Of a stretch of DNA of 64,000 bases, positions 33,850 to 44,420 are shown piece after piece. This DNA is from Protonemura montana (taxonomy: Eukaryota; Arthropoda; Insecta; Plecoptera; Nemouridae). Every line of letters begins with the position of its first letter. Position 1 is the first letter of the stretch. The stretch lies in contig OX387612.1 of the NCBI GenBank assembly GCA_947568835.1, positions 4,092,001 to 4,156,000 on the forward strand, read 5' to 3'. The position numbers and the translations under genes are program-made. The notes below the pieces were generated by a model. The model searched no databases, was not told where the DNA came from, and saw nothing but the letters and a program-made list of their open reading frames with translations.

Positions 33850-34025
33850 CTAGAGCGGTGATTTGTAACCCTGGTATTACTGTCAGTAGCACCGTGCTAA
33901 CTAGCACCACCATAGCACCAAGCAGTAACCCCGACCTAGAGCGGTGATACGTAACCCTGGTATTACTGTCAGTAGCACCGTGCTTACTAGCACCACCATG
34001 GCACCAAGCAGTAACCCCGACCTAG
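33850..34025 (+). repeat. 86-bp direct duplication
   Basis: Two copies of a segment starting TAGAGCGGTGAT and containing GGTATTACTGTCAGTAGCAC, 86 bases apart. Related words appear inverted around 34200-34275 (GGTCGGGGTTA and CCGCTCTAGG). Confidence 0.85.
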
Positions 34026-36672
34026 AGCGTCAGTATTCAGTAACGCTTCATGCAATTGCTTGCTTTGTCCTCACTGCACTGTGATGATCAACTGAAACCC
34101 AGTACGCCTTCTTGATAATGCTACAGTGTTAGCACCTCCCTAAGACTGGTTGCTAGTGGTACTGAAATCAACAAACTCAAGCATTGTTGAAAAATGTGTT
34201 ACCCTAGGTCGGGGTTATGTAATACAACCGGTCGTGTTATGTAGCAACATAGAAGCACCGCCAAATGACCGCTCTAGGTAAGGTCATTCATTTTCCAGAG
34301 TACCTATCTTCGAAGGGAACTGTGTGGCTTCCAGCTGCCAGAAATAATTTCAAATGAACAGGAAATTCAAGGAAACTGTATTCTCAATGTTCGTAACCTA
34401 AAACCTGGCTGCACGCAAAATGCCTTTAGCTTCTTGTAGGCTGTGTTTGCGATAGAGAAGAAAAAAAAAAGAACTGACTGACTGCCTATATTGGAGACCA
34501 AAATGTGACCATGCACTTAGTTTTATGACTCGCAAACGGTTTGAAATTTTGTATCGAGCGCCTTCAAAATATCACGCCTTTTAGCTAGACTTCATACCTA
34601 ACAAAAAAATTGCACTGATTCCTAAATTTACCTAACATATATATAGTAAGTACCTCATTTAAGTAAACTTAGCTGTCGCCTTGTTTTGCTTCCAATTGTG
34701 TGCTTGACGTTTTGTGACGCAGTGGTCATTTTTGTCATAGCCGTAGCTTTGATAAGGATAGCACTAGTAAAATATGTGAATTAAAAAGTCATAAGAAAGT
34801 GTGAATGGTATTATTGAGCCTTTTGAGTGAAAAGGATCAAGCTGTGATTATTTTAATTTATAACAGTAATTATTTTTTTTTTAGTTGTCAAATTGACAAC
34901 ATAGGCTGCCACATTGCTGAGCATTTGTGTAATCAGCTATTTTTCAACGACCATTCTTGTAAATGAAATTCTGTACCTACTACATTTTTAATGTCAACAG
35001 CCGCCTAATGTCATTGTGTTTATTTGTGTATTGTCGCACGGAGAGAGATGTTTATATTTGTTATTGTTTGTACGTGCAGAGTTGTTGCACTTAGAGTTTA
35101 GCGCTGGGGCACAGTGGCACGGCTTGTGAATAAACGAAGGTTTCACAAGTTCATGTCTTTCATCAGTCGTATCATTGCACCAGCTTGTGAGTGTTTTTCA
35201 GCTCTGGGACAGAAAGTATGAAGAATTTTCTTTTTGGAAACAAAGGAAATGGAAGGTATATATTTTTTTTATTGCACTTATTTAAAAGGGAGTGAAGGAA
35301 AATGGGACGTATGCTTATTTGATAATGGTAAATTTGACTTCTGTTTCACTTTTCTCTTATGCATATACTATTGTTTCTATTCATCTTGTGACAGCTAACT
35401 GAACCTTGCCTAACCTAACCTAACCTAAGATAACCTAACTAAACCTTATCTACCTAAACTTAACCTATCTCAACCTTACCCCTACATCAACCCCCAAAAT
35501 CCTATAACTAAAATATAGAAAAATATTTTTTTTTGTGATTTAATACATTGACAAACAAGAATAATAAAATAGTTAAAAAACTTTTCTTTTGTAACATTTT
35601 CTAAAAAAAAAATTTGATTTGATTTTCTAATTTTGTATTTTTTACAATTACATACTTAATCTCACACAACTTGACCAATAGGTACCTACTCACGCTCCTA
35701 GCCCTAACCCTATCCAACAAAGCCTAACCTAACCATAACTAACCTAAACCGAACCTAATCTAACCTAAGCTGACCCCAGCGTAAACCCCCATAAAATGCA
35801 TTTTAAAAAATCTTAACCTAGGGCCCGTAGTCCAATCAGTGCGTCGTTTAACACCACTAATTAATCAATCGAGCTAGTTCAGTTTAAAAAAAATATTTAT
35901 GTTTAACCAGAGACCGTTTTCGTAGCATTGTTGTAATGAACATTATGGACTTTGCGTAAACTACAATTATGATCTCGAACATAATATCTAATTTATTGTA
36001 TTTTCTCTGCAGTGTGGGCGAGATATTTTTCCTTGCACTGATTGTGCTTTTCGAGTTATCAACGGTGTCGGCTAATTTCTTACCTGGAGTAGCGTAAGTG
36101 CCAGGAATAGAACCGGCATGAGTGTACAAACCCACTGCCCGTACCACGACCGATTTCACCAACGCTGTTTAAAACGCTATTAAACGCCGTTTCGGGGTGA
36201 TTTTTACGGGCACAGTAATTTGCTTTAAAACAATGATATTTTAATAATTGCAAACCAAAAAACTAAGACAACACACGAAGAACAAGAAAAAACCAAACTA
36301 AACCTAACCTAACCTAGTTTGGACTAAAACCTCGGCCCTATTTTGTTTTTAGTACAGAAAGAAACGTGAGCAGCGAAAATGCCCGAGCAGTTACTTGGTG
36401 TTTTTCTGCTATAATTTTTAATTTTTTGGAAAAATAAATCGGGCGTTTTTCTGATTTTTAGGACTTTAAATCTGCAGATTTAATTCTGATTAGAACCCAA
36501 ACTGTTAGTTGCAAAGAAATAAAAATATAATTCACGCAATTGTTCAAGCGTAAAATCATTGTTGAAGAGTTTCGTTTCAAATTAAAAAAAAAAAAAACGC
36601 TTAAATTTGCTCCAAAATATAATCTTAGATAATTGAAATTTTTGTATTCTTCAATTGTGTTCTTCAACGCAG
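34026..36672. other. STAMBP 3' flank and intergenic DNA
   Basis: An AATAAA at 35129-35134 could end the STAMBP transcript. Degenerate telomere-like ACCTAACCTAA words cluster at 35405-35480, 35715-35770 and 36298-36315. 36153-36290 is a fragment of MITE family M3. No coding region recognised. Confidence 0.5.
36153..36290 (-). mobile_element. MITE family M3 fragment
   Basis: Begins TTTCACCAACGC and contains GTAATTTGCTTTAAAACAAT and TTAATAATTGCAAACC, as in the complete copy at 61590-62106. Confidence 0.8.
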
Positions 36673-38132
36673 CTACGAGATGTACAACTCTCGTAAGAAC
36701 CTCGTGCTGGGCGTCAGCTACGACTACCAGGACAAATTCATGTCACCTTCGTTTTGTGCGTACGCGGCTGGTAAACAGCCAGATGGCCAAAAAGTGGAGG
36801 TGCGTCGAGCAGCGTTCTTCATCGAGAAGAATCCTTTGCATCCTCAGTATTACCAAGTTATAGAAGCAAAGCACTACTTCTATTTGCACCGGTAAGGAAA
36901 CAAACACAATTGGGAATCACATCACTGCGCTTGGTCAGGTGTTGGATGGGTGACCACCGAACGGTTTGGCGTGTTGGAAACACCGGTCCTTGTGAGATCA
37001 TCGAAGTTAAGCAACACTGCACTGGATCAGGTATTGGATGGGTGACCACCGAACGGTTTGGCGTGTTGGAAACACCGGTCCTTGTAAGATCACCGAAGTT
37101 AAGTTACACTGCACTGGATCAGGTATTGGATGGGTGACCACCGAATGGTTTGGCGTGTTGGAAACACCGGTCCTTGTAAGATCATCGAAGTTAAGCAACA
37201 CTGCACTGGATCAGGTATTGGATGGGTGACCACCGGTCAGTTTGCGTGTTGGAAACACCGGTCCTTGTAAGATCATCGAAGTTAAGCAACACTGCACTGG
37301 ATCAGGTATTGGATGGGTGACCACCGAACGGTTTGGCGTGTTGGAAACACCGGTCCTTGTAAGATCACCGAAGTTAAGCAACACTGCACTGGATCAGGTA
37401 CTGGGTGGGTTATCACCGAACGGTTTGGCGTGTTGGAAACATCGGTCTACGTGAGATCACCGAAGTTAAGCAAAACTGCGCCGGGTTATAGATGTTTGAT
37501 GGGTGACCATCAGACAAATTACCAGTTTTGTTTGAGCTAAATGTAGGATGGATTCAATTTTGTACAAAAACGCTTTCCGCCTTGCTTATCAACCACGGGA
37601 CAGTTTGGATTTGTGGAGGAAGTTAAACCGGTGGTCCCCTTGGAACTGTTTGATAGGAGTTAATTACGTTTTGGGTTTTCTCTTGTTTGTTTGTTTTTAC
37701 ATAATATCATTTAAAGACGACAGTACATCCACAGGGCCATCTTAACACCACAAATCAATCAGTTTTAGATGAACCCGTTTTGGTGCCCCTTCAGCTGAAG
37801 CTCTTGTTAAACATCAACTTCTTAAAATGTAATTATTTTCTAGTTCCGACAGCGTCGGTCTCGATATCAACGGTCCTTACCACAACGTGGGCGGCTTCCA
37901 AGATGGTCAGCATATCGACGATACCACCGGGTTCTGGGAGTTCATCAGTAACGACGATGTGTTCGATGAGTACACGGTGTCGGTCGACGGTTTGGCGTTT
38001 GTCATGGAAACGCCTGACCAGCCGTATCCGATACCGAACCCGGTATTCGCGGCTCATCCAGGAGGCGGTGTGCTCAAAGAGAGCTCCAAGTGGCGCATTT
38101 ATATGAGTATGATGAACAGCAAGGAGCGCTAA
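36673..38132 (+). CDS. Unrecognised protein, last two exons
   Basis: Exons 36673-36891 and 37844-38132 join in phase 2 (acceptor CAACGCAG, donor CACCG|gtaagg, acceptor TTTTCTAG) and encode about 169 codons up to TAA at 38130. Both have even codon use and clean splice sites, so this looks like a real gene, but earlier exons were not found upstream. The first exon is basic and aromatic (SRKNLVLGVSYDYQDKF); the second is acidic (GFWEFISNDDVFDEY) and ends SKWRIYMSMMNSKER. No domain or family is recognised. A polyadenylation signal AATAAA is at 38532-38537. The intron between the exons is filled with a 5S multimer. Confidence 0.6.
36915..37525 (+). mobile_element. 5S-derived multimer, about seven 92-bp monomers
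   Basis: Tandem monomers, each with GAAGTTAAGCAACACTGCAC and TTGGATGGGTGACCACCG, separated by GGCGTGTTGGAAACACCGG. A degraded SINE body follows (37570-37650) with tail words near 37740. It begins 24 bases after the end of an exon. Confidence 0.88.
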
Positions 38133-38639
38133 CTTCACAACAGCAAAGTGGAATGGATGTGAAATTGAAAAATAATAATAATAATAATAACATTAGAATG
38201 AGGAAACTTGCGCATTTTTTTACTTTAAGATGATTTTATCGCCTCCATCTTATTTTCTGGGGGATCCAGGGAACAAAATCATATTTTTTATTCTTAAACT
38301 GAGGTTGGTTAAAACTGTTTCAGCAACTAAAAGTTACCTCTTATATTGCACATTTTCTAGAAAATTTCGGAAAACTGGATACAACCAATAAAAGAGGATT
38401 TTCAAAATGGTTGGCTCGAGTTTTTTTTATGTGTAGTTTGGAAGTGTTAACAGATTGAAGAAAGTTGAGACCAACAGCTGCTGTTTGTTATAATGTTGTG
38501 CAACCTATGTGATCTAATAGTTTAGTAGCTGAATAAAAGATATTCAGTTTCAAAGAACAACAGGAAAAACGACTTGAACTCGCTCTTTTGCAACGCGTGT
38601 TACTATGAGACGAAATAATATTTTTGACTTTGAAAAGCT

Positions 38640-39610
38640 TCAATCTGTTGGCAATATTGTTATGAGTCGTCTAGTTTTTGTTTCGTCGCGATCGGACAAG
38701 TGGTTTGGCCGATTAGTTGTATCCAGTAAACCTAAATATAGACCTGAGTAAGCTTCCACTCCAATAGACCTGGGTAAGCTCCCACTCCAATAGACATGAG
38801 TAAGCTCCCACTCCAATAGACCTGAGTAAGCTCCCACTCCAATAGACCTGAGTATACTCCCACTCCAATAGATCTGAGTAAGCTCCCACTCCAATAGACC
38901 TGAGTAAGCTCCCACTCCAATAGACCTGAGTAAGCTCCCACTCCAATAGACCTGAGTAAGCTCCCACTCCAATAGACCTGAGTAAGCTCCCACTCCAATA
39001 GACCTGAGTAAGCTCCCACTCCAATAGATCTGAGTAAGCTCCCACTCCAATAGAGCTGAGTAAGCTCCCACTCCAATAGATCTGAGTAAGCTCCCACTCC
39101 AATAGAGCTGAGTAAGCTCCCACTCCAATAGACCTGAGTAAGCTCCCTCTCTAATAGACCTGATTAAGCTCCCACTCCAATAGACCTGAGTAAGCTCCCA
39201 CTCCAATAGACCTGAGTAAGCTCCCACTCCAATAGACCTGAGTAAGCTCCCACTCCAATAGACCTGAGTAAGCTCCCACTCCAATAGACCTGAGTAAGCT
39301 CCCACTCCAAAAGACCTGAGTTAGCTCCCACTCCAATAGACCTGAGTAAGCTTCCACTCCAATAGACCTGAGTAAGCTCCGACTCTGATAGACTTGAGTA
39401 AGCTCCCACTCCAATAGACCTGAGTAAGCTCCCACTCCAACAGACCTGAGTTAGCTCCCACTCCATTAGACCTGAGTTAGCTCCCACTCCATTAGACCTG
39501 AGTAAGCTCCCACTCCAATAGACCTGAGTAAGCTCCCACTCCAATAGACCTGAGTAAGCTCCCACTCTAAACGATCTGAGTAAGCTCCCACGCCAATAGA
39601 CCTGAGTTAG
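38640..39610 (-). repeat. 26-bp minisatellite element, minus orientation
   Basis: About 32 units of 26 bases (GACCTGAGTAAGCTCCCACT...) joined to a roughly 95-base unique flank (38640-38745, with CGATCGGACAAGTGGTTTGG). The same array and the same flank occur at 47945-48735 in the opposite orientation. Long open frames across it are repeat artefacts. Confidence 0.93.
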
Positions 39611-40059
39611 CAACCAATACAACAGACTTAAGCAATAATGCTTCTCAAATTAACTTTTTTGTTGTTGTAAAAATCTAATAAAAATGACTGTTTGACTACT
39701 TGTTTTCTCTAAGTTCTTAGTTCAGAGCTCTAGGACCTAAGCATCTAGCTCATCTACTAAGTTCATAGATTTTAAAGGCATCCAGAAAATGTTATTCAAA
39801 TCAGTCCAGCTTTTATATCAGTTGAGTACAAAACCTACATTTCAGCTCAAAAAATGATTCAAAATCAATTGAAAAAGAAATCAAATCAAAAAATAATTTT
39901 CTTTTTTTTCTTAAACAAGATTGGTCGGATCGAAAATTTGGGAAACAACTTCCAAAAAAAGTTTTTGTTTTGGTGGCCACTGACAAAAGTTTAAAAGCTC
40001 TTTTCCAATGCATTGATTTGCAGTAATAGTTAGTATAGTCATATAGTCTTACGAGTCAC
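39611..40059. other. AT-rich intergenic DNA
   Basis: Nothing recognisable seen. Confidence 0.5.
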
Positions 40060-40580
40060 TTATCCGAAGGCGAAGGCGAATTAGTCGGCGACACGTAGCC
40101 TACTCCTCTCGAAGAGCTCCAAGAGGACCACCGGCTTAACGTCCCTTCCGAAGGACGGGACAACTCGAACAGCAGGATTCCTCCACAAATCCATTCAGTC
40201 GAGAGGTTGATAAGCAAGGCGAATGAAGTTGCTGTACTTACTTTCATCCCTCCAACCTCTCTCCCGAACAGAACTGGTCATGTGTATGATGGTCACACAT
40301 CCAATATCTGACCCAGCGCAGTCTTGCTCAACTTCGGTGATCTCACGAGGACCAATGTCACCAACACGCCAAACTGTTCGGTGGTTACCCATCCATTACC
40401 TCACCCAGGGCATTGTTGGAAAACTTCGCTAATCTAAAGGAAGAAGTGTTAACAACACCCCAAATCGTTTGGTAGACAACCTATTTAATACCTCACCCAG
40501 CTGGTGCCCACCTTAATACCCAGCTAAGAGTGGATTTACCTCTGTGATCTCACGAGGACCGGTGTTTTCAACACACCAAA
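40060..40580 (-). mobile_element. 5S-derived SINE, antisense, with extra degraded heads
   Basis: Minus-strand body and head at 40080-40390, then two more degraded heads up to 40580 (GATCTCACGAGGACCGGTG). Confidence 0.8.
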
Positions 40581-40814
40581 GCGTTCGAAAGGCAGACCCA
40601 TTGTTTCGTCTGTTTTCGGGGCTTAAATAAAAGCGTTGAAGGGGCTTGAAGCGTTGAATAAATTGCTGAAAGACAAGCGACAAGCCGCGACCCAAACCAA
40701 TTGTCGGCAATTGTCATAGCGACGTCGCGGCCGACCGCGTCGTGACCTTGGCAACCTAACCTAGATACCACGACGTAAACAGATCGTCGCAGAAGTGCGC
40801 TTGCGTCATTGAGA

Positions 40815-41100
40815 ACGATAGAAGCAAAGCACTACTTCTATTTGCACCGGTAAGGAAACAAACACAATTGGGAATCACATCACTGCGCTTGGTCAGGTGT
40901 TGGATGGGTGACCACCGAACGGTTTGGCGTGTTGGAAACACCGGTCCTTGTGAGATCATCGAAGTTAAGCAACACTGCACTGGATCAGGTATTGGATGGG
41001 TGACCACCGAACGGTTTGGCGTGTTGGAAACACCGGTCCTTGTAAGATCACCGAAGTTAAGTTACACTGCACTGGATCAGGTATTGGATGGGTGACCACC
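40815..41100 (+). repeat. Segmental duplication of 36858-37135
   Basis: Nearly identical over about 280 bases. It includes the last 31 bases of an exon of the unrecognised gene (AGAAGCAAAGCACTACTTCT...), its GTAAGG donor and the first 5S monomers. It cannot code here because the rest of the exon is missing. Confidence 0.9.
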
Positions 41101-41285
41101 AAACGGTCTGGCGTGCTGGAAACACCGGTTCTCATTAGATCACCGAAGTTAAGCAACACTGCGCTGGGTCAGGTAATGGATGGGTGACTACCGAACGGTT
41201 TGGCGTGTTGGAAACACCAGTCCTCGTGAGATCACCAAAGTTAAGCAACACTGCGCTGGGTCAGTCTTTTAATGGATGACCAGTT
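40885..41285 (+). mobile_element. 5S-derived multimer, about five monomers
   Basis: Same 92-bp period as 36915-37525. The first two to three monomers come from the duplication; the others differ (CGCTGGGTCAGG instead of CACTGGATCAGG). Confidence 0.85.
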
Positions 41286-41829
41286 ATGTTATGTAGAGTT
41301 GTTGGCATTTAATTGCTCATGACTTTGACGCTACACCTAGTTTTAGCCACAAAACTGTGAAATTGTATACCATTATTGCATTAAGCATGGCCGCTGTACC
41401 TTTCTACGCTAGAGTCTATAGTCAGCCTCTCTCTGCCACCTTATGGCTCTTTAGCGAAGATGTCATCTCGCTTTGATCGTGTAGCATCGTTGATTTCCGC
41501 GAAGTGCGACTGCCTGCCGAGGTACTGGCTCCTCGGTACCATCAGTCAACTGTCAGCAGGGAACTGTCAGTGCAACCGGTAAATCGTTCCAGGCAAGTTC
41601 AAACTTTTGCTTATTTTAAAACGGGTTTATAATTTTAAGTGTTGCTATTTCATTGGCTCTTTCAGTAATTTACATACTGTTATCACACAAAAAGCATCTC
41701 TGATTGGCTGTTGCTAGGAAAATACAAAATAAACGTGCTTTAAAATTCTGAACGGACAATTGAAATTATATAATTAATACTTAATGTGTTGTGTCCCTCG
41801 GGAAATCAACGAATGCCAATCTGAGATTT
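41286..41829. other. Intergenic DNA
   Basis: No gene recognised. A GC-richer stretch at 41480-41600 has no open frame I can assign. Confidence 0.45.
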
Positions 41830-42365
41830 TTTCCAAGCAGTCCAATGTACTAGGTGCTAGTGGTTGAAAAATGTCTCAGTGTTATTCTTATAGGCCATGT
41901 TTTTCCAAGCAGTTCAATGTACTAGGTGCTAGGGGTTGAAAAATGTCTCTGTGTTATTCTTATAGGCCATGTTTTTCCAAGCAGTCCAATGTACTAGGTG
42001 CTAGGGGTTGAAAAATGTCTCTGTGTTATTCTTATGGGCCATGTTTTTCCAAGCAGTCCAATGTACTAGGTGCTAGTGGTTGAAAAATGTCTCTGTGCTA
42101 TTCTTATAGGCCATGTTTTTCCAAGCAGTCCAATGTACTAGGTGCTAGGGGTTGAAAAATGTCTCTGTGTTATTCTTATGGGCCATGTTTTTCCAAGCAG
42201 TCCAATGTACTAGGTGCTAGTGGTTGAAAAATGTCTCTGTGTTATTCTTATGGGCCATGTTTTTCCAAGCAGTCCAATGTACTAGGTGCTAGGGGTTGAA
42301 AAATGTCTCTGTGTTATTCTTTGGGGCCATGTTTTTGCAGGTGGTCCAATGTACTAGGTGCTAGT
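41830..42365 (+). repeat. 72-bp minisatellite, about seven units
   Basis: The unit contains GGCCATGTTTTTCCAAGCAG and TCCAATGTACTAGGTGCTAG, with a 72-base period. Confidence 0.93.
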
Positions 42366-42377
42366 GGTTGAAAAATG

Positions 42378-42780
42378 TCTTGGTCTTGCCTACTTGGTCT
42401 CGGTCTTGCCTACTTGGTCTCGGTCTTGCCTACTTGGTCTCGGTCTTGCCTACTTGGTCTCGGTCTTGCCTACTTGGTCTCGGTCTTGCCTAATTGGCCT
42501 CGCTCTTGCCTTCTTGGTTTCGGTCTTGCCTACTTGGTCTCAGTCTTGCCTACTTGGTCACGGTCTTGCCTACTTGGTCTCGGACTTGCCCACATGGTCT
42601 TGGTCTTGCCTACTTGGTCTCAGTCTTGCCTACTTGGTCTCGGTCTTGCCTACTTGGTCTCGGTCTTGCCTACTTGGTCTCGCTCTTGCCTACTTGGTCT
42701 TGGTCTTGCCTACTTGGTCTCGGTCTTGCCTACTTCGTCTCGGTCTTGCCTACTTGGTCTCGGACTTGCCTACATGTTAT
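42378..42780 (+). repeat. 20-bp minisatellite, about 20 units
   Basis: The unit TACTTGGTCTCGGTCTTGCC follows the 72-bp array without a gap. 20 is not a multiple of 3, so all three frames repeat the same words and are not genes. Confidence 0.93.
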
Positions 42781-42879
42781 TGGTCAAAATCGAGCAAGTA
42801 TCCACTTTTACCTAATCTTTAATACCGATTAAAGATTAATAAAATTCGCTTTGGAATTTTGGACAAGCCCCTCATGTGA

Positions 42880-42985
42880 CTATGGGTTACTTTGGACTAT
42901 GGACTATGGGACTATGTGACTATGGATATATGGGTCTATGGACTATGGACTATCGGACTATAGGCTATGGACAAGCCCCACAAGT
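42880..42985 (+). repeat. Degenerate GGACTAT-type repeat
   Basis: Irregular repeats of GGACTATGG and variants. Confidence 0.8.
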
Positions 42986-43759
42986 TTAAATACCTTTTCA
43001 TTGCCAACCTCTAAACGGCTAAATCGGAAATCGCCAATCTTTGAAGGTCACGCTTGACCTCCGCCATTGTGCGTACTGCGAACCTCACAGGAACTCACAC
43101 AGCCGACCCTAGCAGCTGCCACACACATCTTTAGACGCACTTTTTAGTGGTCACACACTTTTCAAGTGCGAGAAAAGCGCACTGTCATGTAACTTAAATG
43201 AAATGAGATCCATGTAAGGTATTAATTGCAGGTATTGTGGCTTTAACTACAGATCACTTTGACCACTAGTTACCTATTGATATACTGCTGAGGGACAATT
43301 ACATGCACTTGACTTCGGTATCTGCTTTCCTGTAACCTTCAGTATTTGTTGACCAACTTTTGAATAATAATACTCATTAACGCAACGGAAACGCAGTTTT
43401 ATGTTGCATTGTTGATAAAAGTAGAATTTTTAGTAGTGGCATTTTTTTTTTTTCGGCAGCGGAGGGTTGGAGAGGCGGCGTCCTTAGCCTACTACAGAGA
43501 CTTTGAAGTCAAGGCCGCCATCTTGAGAGTCCCTGATTTTGACCTCTTTCAAAAAGCCTCAAATGGCGTATAATTATGAAAAATTTTCGCGTATTGCGTA
43601 TTAGTCCTCAAATGTTCTCAAATATCGGGAAAGTGCTTTTAGTTGTAGCTAAAAATTAAGATTTGCATCATTTGCTAGGCTTACCCCGAATATTTTGAAC
43701 AAGTTCTGGTAATATTTGCAACAATTTCTTTTTATAATTTAAAGATGATCTATTTCAGC
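42986..43759. other. Intergenic DNA
   Basis: No gene recognised. Confidence 0.45.
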
Positions 43760-44290
43760 TTTGATGATGATGAATAATGGGGTGTTTAATGACGCACTGA
43801 GTTGGCAACAGGTCGTGTGGCACTGGTCTAATGACGTCAGTGAATGAGTGGTTGATGATGCGGAGGATGATAATCCTAACCTAGCCTAGAAGGGTGGAGG
43901 GTAAAACCCGATGCTGGCAGGTAGCCTACTCCTGTCGTAGAGCACCGACTTCCCCGAAGGACGAAGGACGGTACAACGCGAACAACGGAATTCCTCCACA
44001 AATCCATGCTGACGAGAGGTTGATAAGCAAGACGAGTGAAGTTGCTGTACTAACTTTCATCCCTCCAACCTCTCTCCCGAACAGAACTGGTCATGTGTAT
44101 GATGATCACCCATCCAATACCTGACCAAACGCAGTGTTGCTTAATTTTCATCCCTCCAACCTCTCTCCCGAACAGAACTGGTCATGTGTATGATGGTCAC
44201 CCATCCAATACCTGACCAAACGCAGTGTTGCTTAACTCCGATGATCTCATGAAAGCCAGTCTTTCCAACACGTCAAACCGTTCGGCATAT
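43760..44290 (-). mobile_element. 5S-derived SINE, antisense, with repeated head-body unit
   Basis: Minus strand. The head-plus-5'-body segment is present twice (44045-44140 and 44145-44235), then body and tail down to 43770 (TTTAATGACGCACTGA). Confidence 0.85.
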
Positions 44291-44420
44291 GTCGTAGCTT
44301 TTAAAGTCTCCAAGATTCTAGGTTATTTTACGCAAAAATACCCAAATTGCATCTCTCTGTGATAATTTTGCATTGCATTTTTCAGAGAATCGTGTCATCG
44401 AGTTGCATTAGGCTGAAGAA

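Noticed and set aside
36915-37525. Functional 5S rRNA gene cluster
   Set aside because: Monomers lack the first third of 5S and a proper terminator, and are joined to SINE body remnants.
38640-39622. Open frames of the type GAYSGLLEWELTQVYWSGS on the minus strand, and the same at 47930-48722 on the plus strand
   Set aside because: Artefact of the 26-bp minisatellite; no start context, no splice continuity, and present in all frames.
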